Below the pieces are notes generated by a model. That model was not told where the DNA came from. It searched no databases and saw nothing but the letters and a program-made list of their open reading frames with translations. This document shows, piece after piece, positions 40,781 through 50,301 of a stretch of DNA of 59,989 bases (its first letter is position 1; the number at the start of each line of letters is the position of its first letter). The DNA comes from Verrucomicrobiota bacterium (GTDB lineage: Bacteria; Verrucomicrobiota; Verrucomicrobiia; Opitutales; Opitutaceae). The position numbers were made by a program, and so were the translations under genes. Where the stretch lies: positions 72,766 through 132,754 of the forward strand of contig JACRQG010000022.1 of the NCBI GenBank assembly GCA_016222805.1, in the 5' to 3' direction.

Positions 40781-41842
40781 ATGGCTAAGACGTTACTTGT
40801 CACCGGATCTTCGGGCCTGATCGGCTCCGAGGTCTGCACCTATTTTGCCCGGGAGCTGGGCTACACGATCCACGGCGTCGACAACAACCAGCGCGCCGTG
40901 TTTTTCGGACCCTCCGGGGACACCCGGTGGAACCAGCAGCGCCTTGCCGCGGAGCTGCCGGGCTTCGTTCACCACGAACTCGACATCCGCGACCGCGCCG
41001 GCGTGCTCGCCCTGGTGCGGGCGGTGCGGCCGGCCGTCATCGTGCACACCGCCGCCCAGCCCAGCCACGATCGCGCCGCGGCGATCCCCTTCGACGATTT
41101 CGACACCAACGCCGTCGGTACCCTCAACCTGCTCGAAGCCGCGCGCCAAGCCTGCCCGGAGTCGCCATTCGTGCACATGAGCACCAACAAGGTTTACGGC
41201 GACGCCCCCAACCGCATCGCCCTGCGCGAACTGCCGACGCGCTGGGATTACGCCGACCCCGCCTACGCGCACGGCATCGCCGAGACGTTCACGATTGATC
41301 AGTCGAAACACTCGCTCTTCGGCGCCTCCAAGGTCGCCGCCGACATCATGGTGCAGGAGTACGGCCGCTACTTCGGCCTGCCGACCTGCGCCCTGCGCGG
41401 CGGCTGCCTGACCGGCCCCCACCACAGCGGGGTCGAGTTGCACGGCTTCCTCAGCTACCTGGTGAAATGCAACCTCGAGGGCCGCGAGTACCGCATCTTC
41501 GGCTACCAGGGAAAGCAGGTGCGCGACAACATCCACTCCCTCGACGTCGCCCGGTTCATGGCGGCCTTTGTCGCCGCACCCCGCGCCGGGGAGGTCTACA
41601 ATCTCGGCGGCGGGAAGGAGAACTCCTGCTCCATCCTCGAGGCCTTCCAGATCGCGGAGAAATTCTCCGGCCGCACCCAGGTCTACACCTATGTCGACCA
41701 GAACCGGGCCGGCGACCACATCTGCTACTACAGCGACCTGCGCAAGATGCGGTCCCATTACCCGACCTGGGACATCACCCAGTCCCTGGACGAGACGATC
41801 CGCCAAATCGTGGAATCCTGGCAGCGCCGCCAGAAAAGGTGA
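40781..41842 (+). CDS. NAD-dependent epimerase, CDP-paratose/tyvelose 2-epimerase-like
   Basis: The 353-residue extended SDR begins [15 protein letters not shown] (GxxGxxG). It has [32 protein letters not shown] and [12 protein letters not shown], which place it near CDP-paratose/tyvelose 2-epimerases used for surface polysaccharide sugars. The SDR YxxxK motif reads Phe180-Gly-Ala-Ser-Lys184, so the usual catalytic Tyr is replaced by Phe. It lies behind DUF1501 and 73 bp ahead of a secreted-protein gene, far from the sugar cluster at 54407. It is probably cytoplasmic and acts on a nucleotide sugar, but the exact reaction is uncertain. Confidence 0.85.
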   Translation: MAKTLLVTGSSGLIGSEVCTYFARELGYTIHGVDNNQRAVFFGPSGDTRWNQQRLAAELPGFVHHELDIRDRAGVLALVRAVRPAVIVHTAAQPSHDRAAAIPFDDFDTNAVGTLNLLEAARQACPESPFVHMSTNKVYGDAPNRIALRELPTRWDYADPAYAHGIAETFTIDQSKHSLFGASKVAADIMVQEYGRYFGLPTCALRGGCLTGPHHSGVELHGFLSYLVKCNLEGREYRIFGYQGKQVRDNIHSLDVARFMAAFVAAPRAGEVYNLGGGKENSCSILEAFQIAEKFSGRTQVYTYVDQNRAGDHICYYSDLRKMRSHYPTWDITQSLDETIRQIVESWQRRQKR

Positions 41843-41915
41843 AACACCGGCGTGCCGCACGCGTCCCACTTTGCGGATCCCGCCGCGCCATCCGCTTCCC
41901 TCTCCTCGGCCCGCC

Positions 41916-42593
41916 ATGACCGCCTTTCGTCCACCGCCGCTCCCCGGCGCGTCGTGTCGCCGCCCTTGCGGGTTCTGCTCCCATCTTCCCGGTCTCGCGT
42001 TCCTCACCTGCCTGGCGCTCTTCCTCCCTTCCGTCCGCGCCACCAGCGTCATTCCTCCGAGTTTTCCGGAGCTGGTCCAGGAAGCCGACGCGATCCTCCG
42101 CGGCCGCGTCACCGACATCCAGGCGCGGCGCGCCCAGGCGCCCGACGGCACCGCCCTCATCAAGACCTTCGTCACCTTCGCGATCGAACGCACCCTGAAG
42201 GGCCCGGCGCCGGCCTCCGTCACCCTTGAGTTCCTCGGCGGCACGATCGGTGACGACAGCCTCGTGATCGCCGGCATGCCGAAGTTCCAGCTCGGCACGA
42301 CAGAATACGTGTTTGTCCAGCGCAACGGCGTGCAGTACTGCCCGCTCGTCGCCCTTGGCCACGGCCGGTATCGCCTGATGCGGGACGCCGGAAGCGGACG
42401 CGAGTTCCTTGCCCGCGACAACGGCCTGCCGCTGACCAGCGTGTCCGATGTCGAGGTCCCGCTGACCACCCTGCCCCCGTCGGTCCGCGCCGCCCAATCG
42501 GCCGCACGCGACCGCGCCCTGACTCCCGCAGCGTTCGAAGCCGCCATCACCGCCGAACTGCAGCGTCCGACCCTGCGCGGCCGGCTTCCCTGA
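41916..42593 (+). CDS. Secreted protein partnered with a matrixin-like metalloprotease
   Basis: The 225-residue product has a signal peptide with a long basic N-region (hydrophobic part about 26-42) and a predicted beta domain. That domain contains SFPELVQEADAILRGRVTDI, TFVTFAIERTLKGP, VTLEFLGGTIGDDSLVIAG and TEYVFVQRNG. Similar short secreted proteins precede matrixin-type metalloproteases in other bacteria; their role is not established. Its stop is 6 bp before the protease start, indicating translational coupling. Inhibitor, chaperone or exported partner are all possible. No catalytic motif is visible. Confidence 0.8.
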   Translation: MTAFRPPPLPGASCRRPCGFCSHLPGLAFLTCLALFLPSVRATSVIPPSFPELVQEADAILRGRVTDIQARRAQAPDGTALIKTFVTFAIERTLKGPAPASVTLEFLGGTIGDDSLVIAGMPKFQLGTTEYVFVQRNGVQYCPLVALGHGRYRLMRDAGSGREFLARDNGLPLTSVSDVEVPLTTLPPSVRAAQSAARDRALTPAAFEAAITAELQRPTLRGRLP

Positions 42594-42599
42594 CACCCG

Positions 42600-44453
42600 A
42601 TGTCCTGGATCTGCCACACACGCCCAACGCCGGAAGTCCGGTGCTCCGGGCCCCGGTCGGGCCCCAGGCGCGCAGCGGGTTGGGCCGCCCTCTCCCTTGG
42701 CCTCGTCGCCGGCGCGGTGCGCGCGTACGACTTCACCGGGGGCACGTGGCCCGACGGCAACATCTCGATGCACCTGCAACTCGGTCAGCCGGCGGCTCCC
42801 CTGCTCGACGGGTCGACCGATTGGAACGCCGTCGCCGAGTCCGCCTTGAACGATTGGAACGCGCAGCTCACCCGTTCCAAGTTCGCGGCGATCCACAACT
42901 CCACCGCGGAGGTACGGAGCGGAAACCGGATCAACAATGTTGTCTTCCGAACGGATGTCTTCGGTACCGCCTTTGGCGACCGCACACTCGCCGTGACCGT
43001 CGGCTTCACCAACCGCGCCACGGCGCGTTTCACCGAGCAGGACGTCGTCTTCAACTCCAACCTCACCTGGAATTCCTACCGCGGCGGACTCCGCGGCTCC
43101 ACCCAAGAGCTCCGGCGAGTCGCGCTCCATGAGTTTGGCCATGTCCTCGGGCTCGACCACCCGGACAAGGCGTTCCCGCCCCAAAGCGTGATCGCGATCA
43201 TGAACAGCACCGTGAGCGGCATCGAGACGCTGATGGAAGACGACGTCACGGGCGTGCGGACGCTCTACGACGCCAGCACTGCCGGCGGCAACACGGGCGC
43301 CAACCGGCCGGTGATCGTGGCACATCCGCAGAGTCGCACCGTGCAGGTCGGCGACAGCTACACGCTGGCGGTCACTGCCACCGGCACGGGACCATTCACC
43401 TACACCTGGGGATTCCAGGCCGGTACCGCGACCGAACCGGAGGAGTTTCACCTCGCCACCGGGGCTAGCTACACCATCGGTTCCGTGCAGCCAGTCGATG
43501 CCGGCCTCTACACCTGCCTCGTGCGGGGGCCGGGAGGAACGACCACCAGCAACGTCGCCCGGCTCACCGTCAGCCCCGGCCCCGCCACCTCGACCCAGAC
43601 CACGCTCGCCAATCTCTCGACCCGCGGGCTCGTCACCGCCGGCAATGGCGTGCTCATCGCCGGAATCGTGATTGGCGGCACCGGCCCCAAACCTGTCCTC
43701 GTGCGCGCCGCCGGACCCGCGCTGGCGGACTTCGGCGTCGGGGGCGCCCTGCTGGATCCAAGCCTGCGGATCGTCGACAGCGCGACGAGCCGCACCGTGG
43801 CCGAGAACGACAATTGGGACACTGGTGGCAACGTGTCTGGTCTCGAGGCCGCCGCGGCCCGTCTCGGCGCCTTCCAGTTTCGTCGTGGGTCACGGGATGC
43901 CGCCATCCTCGCGAATCTCCCGCCGGGCAGTTACACGGCGGTGGTCAGCGGCGTCGGCGATCTCACCGGGGTCGCCCTCGTCGAGGTTTACGATGCCGAC
44001 GCGGACGCCACCGCCGCGCGGGGCCACAAGCTGGTCAACATCGCCACCCGCGGCCAGGTCGTCTCCGGCGACAGCGTCATCATCGCCGGCCTCGTGGTGA
44101 CCGGCCCCGGGCCACGCACGTACCTGATCCGGGGCATCGGCCCCACGCTGGCCAAGCCTCCGTTCAATCTTAGCGACGCCCTGCTCGACCCGTTCCTCGA
44201 AATCTACCGCGGGGAAACCCTGCTGCGGGAGAACGACGACTGGGACGCTCCGTCGAACGGCATGCCGGCGTTGCGCGAGGCCGCCACCACCGTCGGTGCC
44301 TTCCCGCTGATGGAAGTCCGCGATGCCGCCACGCGCTCCGGCCTCGACGCCGCGATGCTCATCACCCTGCCGCCCGGCAGCTACACCGCCAAGCTCAGCG
44401 GTTTCGAAGGCGCCACGGGCGTGGGCCTGATCGAGATCTACGAAGTGCCGTAG
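42600..44453 (+). CDS. Secreted matrixin-like zinc metalloprotease with Ig-like and tandem C-terminal domains
   Basis: The 617-residue protein has a signal peptide (hydrophobic part about 26-41). The metzincin zinc site is His177-Glu-Phe-Gly-His181-...-His187 in HEFGHVLGLDH, with a following Met-turn segment IAIMNS. An immunoglobulin-like domain (about 240-325, VIVAHPQSRTVQVGDSYTL) follows. Two copies of a Verrucomicrobia-type domain come next (about 336-468 and 475-617): each has STRG/ATRG, VLIAG/VIIAG, a NDNWD or NDDWD motif, LPPGSYTA and VEVYDAD/IEIYEVP. The repeats suggest surface anchoring or export. It probably degrades extracellular protein. Confidence 0.9.
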   Translation: MSWICHTRPTPEVRCSGPRSGPRRAAGWAALSLGLVAGAVRAYDFTGGTWPDGNISMHLQLGQPAAPLLDGSTDWNAVAESALNDWNAQLTRSKFAAIHNSTAEVRSGNRINNVVFRTDVFGTAFGDRTLAVTVGFTNRATARFTEQDVVFNSNLTWNSYRGGLRGSTQELRRVALHEFGHVLGLDHPDKAFPPQSVIAIMNSTVSGIETLMEDDVTGVRTLYDASTAGGNTGANRPVIVAHPQSRTVQVGDSYTLAVTATGTGPFTYTWGFQAGTATEPEEFHLATGASYTIGSVQPVDAGLYTCLVRGPGGTTTSNVARLTVSPGPATSTQTTLANLSTRGLVTAGNGVLIAGIVIGGTGPKPVLVRAAGPALADFGVGGALLDPSLRIVDSATSRTVAENDNWDTGGNVSGLEAAAARLGAFQFRRGSRDAAILANLPPGSYTAVVSGVGDLTGVALVEVYDADADATAARGHKLVNIATRGQVVSGDSVIIAGLVVTGPGPRTYLIRGIGPTLAKPPFNLSDALLDPFLEIYRGETLLRENDDWDAPSNGMPALREAATTVGAFPLMEVRDAATRSGLDAAMLITLPPGSYTAKLSGFEGATGVGLIEIYEVP

Positions 44454-44627
44454 GGTCGACGTGGGGACCCGGTGCAGCGGAGTCCAGGCAGGCAACCGGC
44501 ATCGGCGCATCGCTTCCTCGCGAGCCCGCCGCCGGTTATCGTTGGCTGGAGCACCCTCAGCCCACGCGTCCTCGCCAGTGGCGACGCCACCCACCCGCGC
44601 CGTTGTGGGCCGCCCTTGTCGGGTTCG

Positions 44628-44703
44628 TGTAGGCGGGGCGACCGCGCCCCGCACCTCCTGTTTCCGCCCCCTTGGCGCGGGGCGAGGTCGCCCCGCCCAC
44701 AGG
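44628..44703. repeat. Dyad GC-rich intergenic element
   Basis: TGTAGGCGGGGCGACCGCGC on the left and GGCGCGGGGCGAGGTCGCCC plus CGCCCACAGG on the right. It lies within the 331-bp gap between the convergent protease and sulfatase genes; nothing else was recognised in that gap. Confidence 0.85.
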
Positions 44704-44784
44704 CAATCCGGAGGAAGCGTGGCTCTCGATCGACTGCGCTGTCGTCTTCGACCCAAGCGCAGCCACGGCGATGATTGGAGCGTC

Positions 44785-46248
44785 TTACCGGAACGGGCGG
44801 TTGCCGCTGCCGGACGGTGTTTCCCGAGGCCGCGGCTCGGTGCGGCACGTGCGCAGCCAGGCCTCGATTCGCGCGACGACCGCGGGCTCGCGGGCGGCCA
44901 GGTTGGTCGTCTCCGCCTCGTCGGCGGCGAGGTCGAAGAGTTCGAGCGGTTTTCCGGGCGCCGGCACCACCGCTTTCCAGCGTTCGGCGCGCACGGCGCG
45001 CTGGAAGCGCGGACCGGTACCCCACTCCCAGTACATCATCTCGTGGCGCGGCTGGCGGCGCCCCACGGTTTCCTCACCGAGCAACGCGGGCACCAGGGAG
45101 ATGCCATCCAGCCCCGGCGGAAGGTGGGCGGTGGCTCCCGCGAGTTCGGCGAGGGTGGGCATGAGGTCGGGGAAATAACAGGGAAGGTCGCTGGAGGAAT
45201 TCGCCGGGACGCGGCCGGGCCAGCGGGCGACCAGCGGCACGCGGAGCCCGCCTTCGTACAGCGAGCCCTTGGCGCCCCGCAGGTGGCGGTTGCCCTGAAA
45301 AAAGTCGGGGCCCGGCAGATCGCCGGCGGGGGCGCCGTTGTCGGATGCAAAAAACACAAGGGTCTTTTCGTCGAGCCCGAGCCGCTGCAGCAGCGTGAGG
45401 ATCTGGCCGACGCTGCGATCCAATCGCGTGATCATCGCGGCCAGGGCGGCCCGCGGCTGCGGCTGATCCTGGAAGTGCTGGCCGGGACTCGTGTAACGGT
45501 ACGGCTCCGGAAAACGGCCGGCATACTCCGCCAGAGAATCCTCGGGCACCAGCAGCTCCAGGTGCGGCAGCGTATAGGGGATGTAGCAAAAGAACGGGCG
45601 ATGGCGGTTCGCCTGGATAAAGTCCATCGCCTTGGAGTGAATCTCATCGTGGGCGTACTGCCCGCGCTGATCCCCGGTCAGGCCATCGGATTCACGACCG
45701 GAATTGCCCGGCAGATGGTAGTGTTCGCCGTCCCGCCAGAGGTAGGCCGGGTAGAAGGAGTGGGCGTGCACCTGATGGTAATAACCAAAGAAGGTGTCGA
45801 AGCCCTTCCGCGTCGCCATGCCGCTCGTGTGCGCGTCGCCGAGGCCCCACTTGCCGAAGGCCCCGGTGGCGTAACCGGCCCGCTTGAGGACCTCGGCCAC
45901 GGTGACGTCGTCCTCCAGCAAGGGCAGGCCACCGGAATTGCCGCGCACCGACGTGTGCCCCATGTGCATCCCGGTCATGAGCGTGCTCCGGCTCGGCGCG
46001 CACACCGCACAGCCGGCGTAGGCCTGAGTGAAGGAGCGCCCTTCGGCGCGCAGGCGATCGATGTTGGGCGTGCGGATCAGCTTCTGGCCGTTGAAACCGA
46101 GGTGCCCGGTTCCGAGGTCGTCGGCCATGATGAAGACGAGATTTGGCCGCTCCGGCGGGACGGCCGCGGCGCCGGTCGCCGCCCCCACCCCGAGAACGAA
46201 AGCGATTTCGAGGAGACGAAGGCGGGGTCGAGATGCGAGGGGCAGCAT
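44785..46248 (-). CDS. Secreted arylsulfatase-type sulfatase
   Basis: The ATG at 46248 yields 487 residues: a signal peptide (about 10-29), the sulfatase metal site PNLVFIMADDLG, and the formylglycine motif Cys83-Ala-Pro-Ser-Arg in CAVCAPSRSTLMTG. Downstream landmarks include GKWGLGD, FFCYIPYTLPH, FFASDNGAP and GSLYEGGLRVPL. It belongs to the S1 family, needs a maturase (not in the window) to convert Cys to formylglycine, and removes sulfate from glycans or aryl esters. It diverges from a TonB receptor across 130 bp, which links it to import and use of a sulfated glycan. Confidence 0.94.
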   Translation of the reverse strand: MLPLASRPRLRLLEIAFVLGVGAATGAAAVPPERPNLVFIMADDLGTGHLGFNGQKLIRTPNIDRLRAEGRSFTQAYAGCAVCAPSRSTLMTGMHMGHTSVRGNSGGLPLLEDDVTVAEVLKRAGYATGAFGKWGLGDAHTSGMATRKGFDTFFGYYHQVHAHSFYPAYLWRDGEHYHLPGNSGRESDGLTGDQRGQYAHDEIHSKAMDFIQANRHRPFFCYIPYTLPHLELLVPEDSLAEYAGRFPEPYRYTSPGQHFQDQPQPRAALAAMITRLDRSVGQILTLLQRLGLDEKTLVFFASDNGAPAGDLPGPDFFQGNRHLRGAKGSLYEGGLRVPLVARWPGRVPANSSSDLPCYFPDLMPTLAELAGATAHLPPGLDGISLVPALLGEETVGRRQPRHEMMYWEWGTGPRFQRAVRAERWKAVVPAPGKPLELFDLAADEAETTNLAAREPAVVARIEAWLRTCRTEPRPRETPSGSGNRPFR

Positions 46249-46378
46249 CGAGCGCACGTTGCCGGGCGCAGCCGCAAAGACAAGCGCGCCGGACTTCGCG
46301 CCGCGCAGAAGAAGCTTTTCCCGCGCCGCGATCCGCTGCAACGTGACTCCACCCCTCCGGGCGAAATCCGCGCCTGCC
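46249..46378. promoter_or_regulatory. Divergent control region of the sulfatase and TonB operon
   Basis: The 130-bp gap must hold promoters for both directions. No consensus boxes or operator palindromes could be assigned by eye. Shared control is inferred from the divergent layout and related function. Confidence 0.45.
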
Positions 46379-49300
46379 ATGCCCACCCCACTCCCGCTCC
46401 TGCGGCGGAGCTTCTGCGCCGCTTTGGCCTGCCTGCCATTGCTCGGTGCCAATTTGCCGGCTCAGACTCCGGCCACCGGCGTCATCCGCGGCGTCGTTTC
46501 CAATCCCGAAACCGGCGGCAATATCGAGCACGCCCGCGTCAGTGTGGAGGGCACCGCCCTCGAAGGCCTGACGGATTCCTCCGGGACGTACCAACTGACC
46601 GGCGTGGTGCCCGGACCGGTGCGACTGCGCGTCTTCCACACGGGTTACGTGCCGCAGGTCGAGGAAGTGAAGGTGATCACCGGGCAGGTGCTGGAGCGAA
46701 ACTTCCAACTGCAGGCGCTGCCGATGACGCGCGGCAGCGGCGTGGTGAAGCTCGATCAGTTCGTGGTGGCGGCGGCGAAGGAAATGAGCGGCGCGGCGAT
46801 CGCGATCCACACGCAACGCTTCGCGCCCAACGTGATGACCGTGGTCGCTGCGGACGAGTTCGGCTCCATCGCCGACGGTAACGTCGGGGAGATTCTCAAG
46901 TTCCTGCCGGGCGTGACGGCGGAGTTCAACTCGGGAGAACCCCGGCAGGTCGCGATCAACGGCACCTCGTCGGCGAATCTTCCGGTCACGGTGAACGGCT
47001 TCAGCCTGGCCAGCGCCCAGGCGAGCACGACCCGCGCCGTCGAACTCTACTCCGTCTCGACCAACAACCTCTCCCGCGTCGAGGTGGTGTACTCACCCAC
47101 CCCTGAGTCCCCGGGGTCGGCCCTCGCGGGTTCGATCAACATGGTGACGCAGAGCGCGTTTGATCGGGCCCGGCCGCTCTTCACCGGCACCGCCTTCCTC
47201 CTCATGCGGGACAACGCGCGCGATTTTCACCACAGCCCGGCGCCCCTCAACCAGCGCACGCGCAAGGTCAACCCGGGGTTCGATTTCTCCTACGTCGCAC
47301 CGGTGAACCGCCACTTCGGCTTCACCGTCTCCGGCAGTCGTTCCGAGCAGTACCAGGACTCGCAAACCCTGCAGACCACCTGGCGCGGCGCGAGTGGCGT
47401 CACCAACGGCGGCACGCTGCCGGACACCACCCCGGACCGGCCCTATCTCACGGACTATGCGTTCACGCACGGACCACGGACCGAGTCGCGCTCGTCGGCC
47501 GGACTCACCTTTGATTTCCGGCTGGGTCCGGCGGATCGGATTTCCCTCGCCATCCACCGGGTCGACTTCGGGGCGGAGTTTCACAACCACACCCTGGCCT
47601 TTCTCGTCAATCGGGTCCTGCCCGGGGATTTCTCGACGACGCACACTCGCGGGTTTGCCGGCGCCGGTGAGGTGCGCCTCACCAACGGCGAGCGGTACCG
47701 CACGGGCTCGTCGCTCTCTCCCTCGCTGACCTACCGGCATACCGGCAGCATCTGGCGGGCGGAGGCGGGCCTCGGATACTCGGAGGCCAACACGTTTTTC
47801 AAGGACATGGGCCGCGGATTCTTTCAGAGTTCGCTCGCGCGTCGCACCGGCGTCACGGTCTCGTTCGCGGACATCACCTATTTCCGTCCGGGCACGGTGG
47901 TGGTCACCGATCCCACCACCGGGGCGCCGGTCGACTACACGCGGATCGACACCTACGCGCTCTCCACGGCCGGTTCGACCGCTTCCGAATCCTACGACGT
48001 GCAACGGACCGCCTACGCCAATGTGGGGCGGGACTTCACGGGCCGAATCCCGTGGTCGCTCAAGGCGGGCATCGACTGGCGCGAGTCGCGGCGGGATCTG
48101 CGCGGCCTGAATTCGCCATACACCTTTGTCGGCGCGGATGGCCGGACCAGCCTGGCGCCGGCCGGGGGCGACGACAGTGCCGCCGCCGTGCTCGACGGGA
48201 TCTTCTCCCAACGCACCCCGGGCTTCGGCTTCCCGAGCATCCAGTGGGTCGACAACGCCGCGCTTCTGCGCCTCCACGAACGCAACCCCGGATACTTCAC
48301 CGCCGATCAGGCCGCCGCCCACCGCAATTCCGTCAACCTTTCCAAGTTCGCGGAGGAGGCCGTGTCTTCGCTCTACCTGCGCGCGGACGCGCAGTTCTTT
48401 GATCACCGGCTCCGTCTGACCGGAGGCGTCCGGGGCGAACAGACCAACGTACGCGCCGAGGGGCCGCTGACCGACGCCTCGCGCAACTTCCAACGCGATG
48501 CCCAGGGCCGGGTAATTCTCGGCACCAACGGCCAACCCCTCGCCCTCCCCGGAGACGCGCTCCAGGTGGCGCAACGCACCGTGCTCGATCGCGGCCTGCG
48601 GGCGCGCAAGGAGTACCTGCGCTGGTTTCCCAGCCTGAACGCCAGCTACAATCTTCGGGAGAACCTCGTCGCCCGCGGCGCCCACTACTGGTCCCTCGGC
48701 CGGCCGGACTTCAACCAATACGCCGGCGGCCTCACGCTGCCGAACACGGAAGCGGCTCCCAGCGCCACCAACCGCATCACGGTGAACAATGCCGCGATCA
48801 AGGCCTGGAGCGCCCGCAGCACCCGGCTGTCGCTCGAATGGTACCTGGAGAGCGTCGGGCTGCTCTCCGTCGCGGGCTTCCATCGCGAGATCGAGAACTT
48901 CTTCGGCAACGCGGTGTTCAATGCCACCCCGGAGTTTCTCACGCTCTACGGACTCGATCCGGCCGTCTTCGATCCCTACGACGTCGCCACCACCCAGAAC
49001 GTCGCAGGCCGCGTCCGCATGCAGGGCCTGGACTTGAGTTATCGCCACGCGCTGACGTTTCTGCCGCCGTGGGCGCGCGGCGTGCAGGTGTTTGCCAACG
49101 CCAGCACCCTGCGGGCACTCGGCGATCCCGCGGCCAATTTCGCCGGATTTGCGCCGCGTACCGCCAACTGGGGCGTCAGCCTCGCGCGGGAGCGGTTCGG
49201 CGTGAAGTTGAACTGGAACTTCCGCAGCCGCCTGCGCCAGGGCAAGGTGGCGGACGGCCGCAGCATCGATCCCTCCACCTACAACTGGAGTTCCTCGCGA

Positions 49301-49489
49301 CTCTACTTGAATGTGTCCGCCGACCTCCGGCTGCGGCGGGGCTGGACCCTGTTTGCCAACCTGCGTAATGTCACCGCCGTGTTTGAGGACGTTGAAATCG
49401 CCAATCCCAGCACACCGCCCCATGCCCAACTGCGCACGCGAGCGGACTTCGGTTCGCTGTGGTCCTTTGGGCTCCGTAACACCTTTTAA
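46379..49489 (+). CDS. TonB-dependent receptor with carboxypeptidase-regulatory-like domain (fourth)
   Basis: The ATG at 46379 gives 1036 residues: a signal peptide (FCAALACLPLLGANLPAQ), a regulatory-like domain (GVIRGVVSNPETGGNIEHAR), and a plug with ADEFGSIADGNVGEILKFLP, QVAINGTSSANLPVTVNG and RVEVVYSPTPESPGSALAGS. The barrel ends SLWSFGLRNTF. It is clearly diverged from the three tandem receptors, so its ligand should differ. The DUF1080 gene starts 3 bp after its stop, and a Gfo/Idh/MocA gene follows, forming an operon. It probably imports a sulfated or otherwise decorated oligosaccharide. Confidence 0.94.
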   Translation: MPTPLPLLRRSFCAALACLPLLGANLPAQTPATGVIRGVVSNPETGGNIEHARVSVEGTALEGLTDSSGTYQLTGVVPGPVRLRVFHTGYVPQVEEVKVITGQVLERNFQLQALPMTRGSGVVKLDQFVVAAAKEMSGAAIAIHTQRFAPNVMTVVAADEFGSIADGNVGEILKFLPGVTAEFNSGEPRQVAINGTSSANLPVTVNGFSLASAQASTTRAVELYSVSTNNLSRVEVVYSPTPESPGSALAGSINMVTQSAFDRARPLFTGTAFLLMRDNARDFHHSPAPLNQRTRKVNPGFDFSYVAPVNRHFGFTVSGSRSEQYQDSQTLQTTWRGASGVTNGGTLPDTTPDRPYLTDYAFTHGPRTESRSSAGLTFDFRLGPADRISLAIHRVDFGAEFHNHTLAFLVNRVLPGDFSTTHTRGFAGAGEVRLTNGERYRTGSSLSPSLTYRHTGSIWRAEAGLGYSEANTFFKDMGRGFFQSSLARRTGVTVSFADITYFRPGTVVVTDPTTGAPVDYTRIDTYALSTAGSTASESYDVQRTAYANVGRDFTGRIPWSLKAGIDWRESRRDLRGLNSPYTFVGADGRTSLAPAGGDDSAAAVLDGIFSQRTPGFGFPSIQWVDNAALLRLHERNPGYFTADQAAAHRNSVNLSKFAEEAVSSLYLRADAQFFDHRLRLTGGVRGEQTNVRAEGPLTDASRNFQRDAQGRVILGTNGQPLALPGDALQVAQRTVLDRGLRARKEYLRWFPSLNASYNLRENLVARGAHYWSLGRPDFNQYAGGLTLPNTEAAPSATNRITVNNAAIKAWSARSTRLSLEWYLESVGLLSVAGFHREIENFFGNAVFNATPEFLTLYGLDPAVFDPYDVATTQNVAGRVRMQGLDLSYRHALTFLPPWARGVQVFANASTLRALGDPAANFAGFAPRTANWGVSLARERFGVKLNWNFRSRLRQGKVADGRSIDPSTYNWSSSRLYLNVSADLRLRRGWTLFANLRNVTAVFEDVEIANPSTPPHAQLRTRADFGSLWSFGLRNTF

Positions 49490-49492
49490 GTC

Positions 49493-50275
49493 GTGCGCCT
49501 TCCGACCTACCTGGCCCTGCTGTGTCTCCCGGCAATCTTCGCCCGTGCCGCCGCGGTCGGTGCGGCGGGAGGCGACCCGCCCTACCTGACGGAGCCAGGC
49601 TGGGTGGCGTTGATCAACGGCCGTGATTTGCAGGGGTGGCGATTCGAGGATCCGGCCAAAGGGGGATGGAGCACGGCGCGCGCGGTGCGCTGGGATCCGT
49701 CGGCAGATCCAAAGGTTCTCGCCGCCCTACCCGCTCCGGGAGATCGCCTGGTCAACGGCCCGAACGGCAAGGCCACGAACCTCGTGACCACCGTAGAGTT
49801 CGGCGACGTCGAACTCTACCTCGAATTTCTGCTGGCCGAGAAATCCAACTCCGGCGTCTACCTCCACGGCCTCTATGAAATCCAGATCCTCGACAGTTAC
49901 GGAGTGACCCGCCTGCGCTTCGGAGACTGTGGCGGCATCTACACCCGTAAGGTCGGCGAGCAGTTGGTCGGTGGCCGGCCTCCCCTGGTGAACGCCTGCC
50001 GGCCGCCCGGCCAGTGGCAGTCACTGCACCTGTGGTTTCAGGCGCCGCGTTTCGACGCCAGCGGACGCAAGACGGCCTCCGCCCGGTTCGCCCGCGTGCT
50101 GCTCAACGGCGTGGTCGTGCAGAGCGATCAGGAGGTCGACGGCCCGACCCATTCGGCGATGAACCTGCCCGAACGTCCGCAAAATCCGCTCATGCTCCAG
50201 GGCGACCATGGTCCCGTGGCCTATCGCCACGTTCATATCCGACCGTGGTCCGGGGAGGAGCCGCGGGCGAAATAG
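49493..50275 (+). CDS. Secreted DUF1080 protein, 3-keto-disaccharide hydrolase-like
   Basis: The 260-residue product uses a GTG start 3 bp after the receptor stop and has a signal peptide (YLALLCLPAIFARAAA). The DUF1080 (PF06439) LamG-like fold shows GWVALINGRDLQGW, FLLAEKSNSGVYLHGLYEIQ, GGIYTRK and a final LMLQGDHGPVAYRHVHIRP. Characterised DUF1080 enzymes hydrolyse or eliminate glycosidic bonds once the sugar C3 is oxidised to a ketone. The Gfo/Idh/MocA gene 26 bp downstream could supply that oxidation. The exact glycoside is unknown. Confidence 0.9.
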   Translation: MRLPTYLALLCLPAIFARAAAVGAAGGDPPYLTEPGWVALINGRDLQGWRFEDPAKGGWSTARAVRWDPSADPKVLAALPAPGDRLVNGPNGKATNLVTTVEFGDVELYLEFLLAEKSNSGVYLHGLYEIQILDSYGVTRLRFGDCGGIYTRKVGEQLVGGRPPLVNACRPPGQWQSLHLWFQAPRFDASGRKTASARFARVLLNGVVVQSDQEVDGPTHSAMNLPERPQNPLMLQGDHGPVAYRHVHIRPWSGEEPRAK

Positions 50276-50301
50276 GCGGTGGTGCCGGCGACTTCACCTT
50301 C

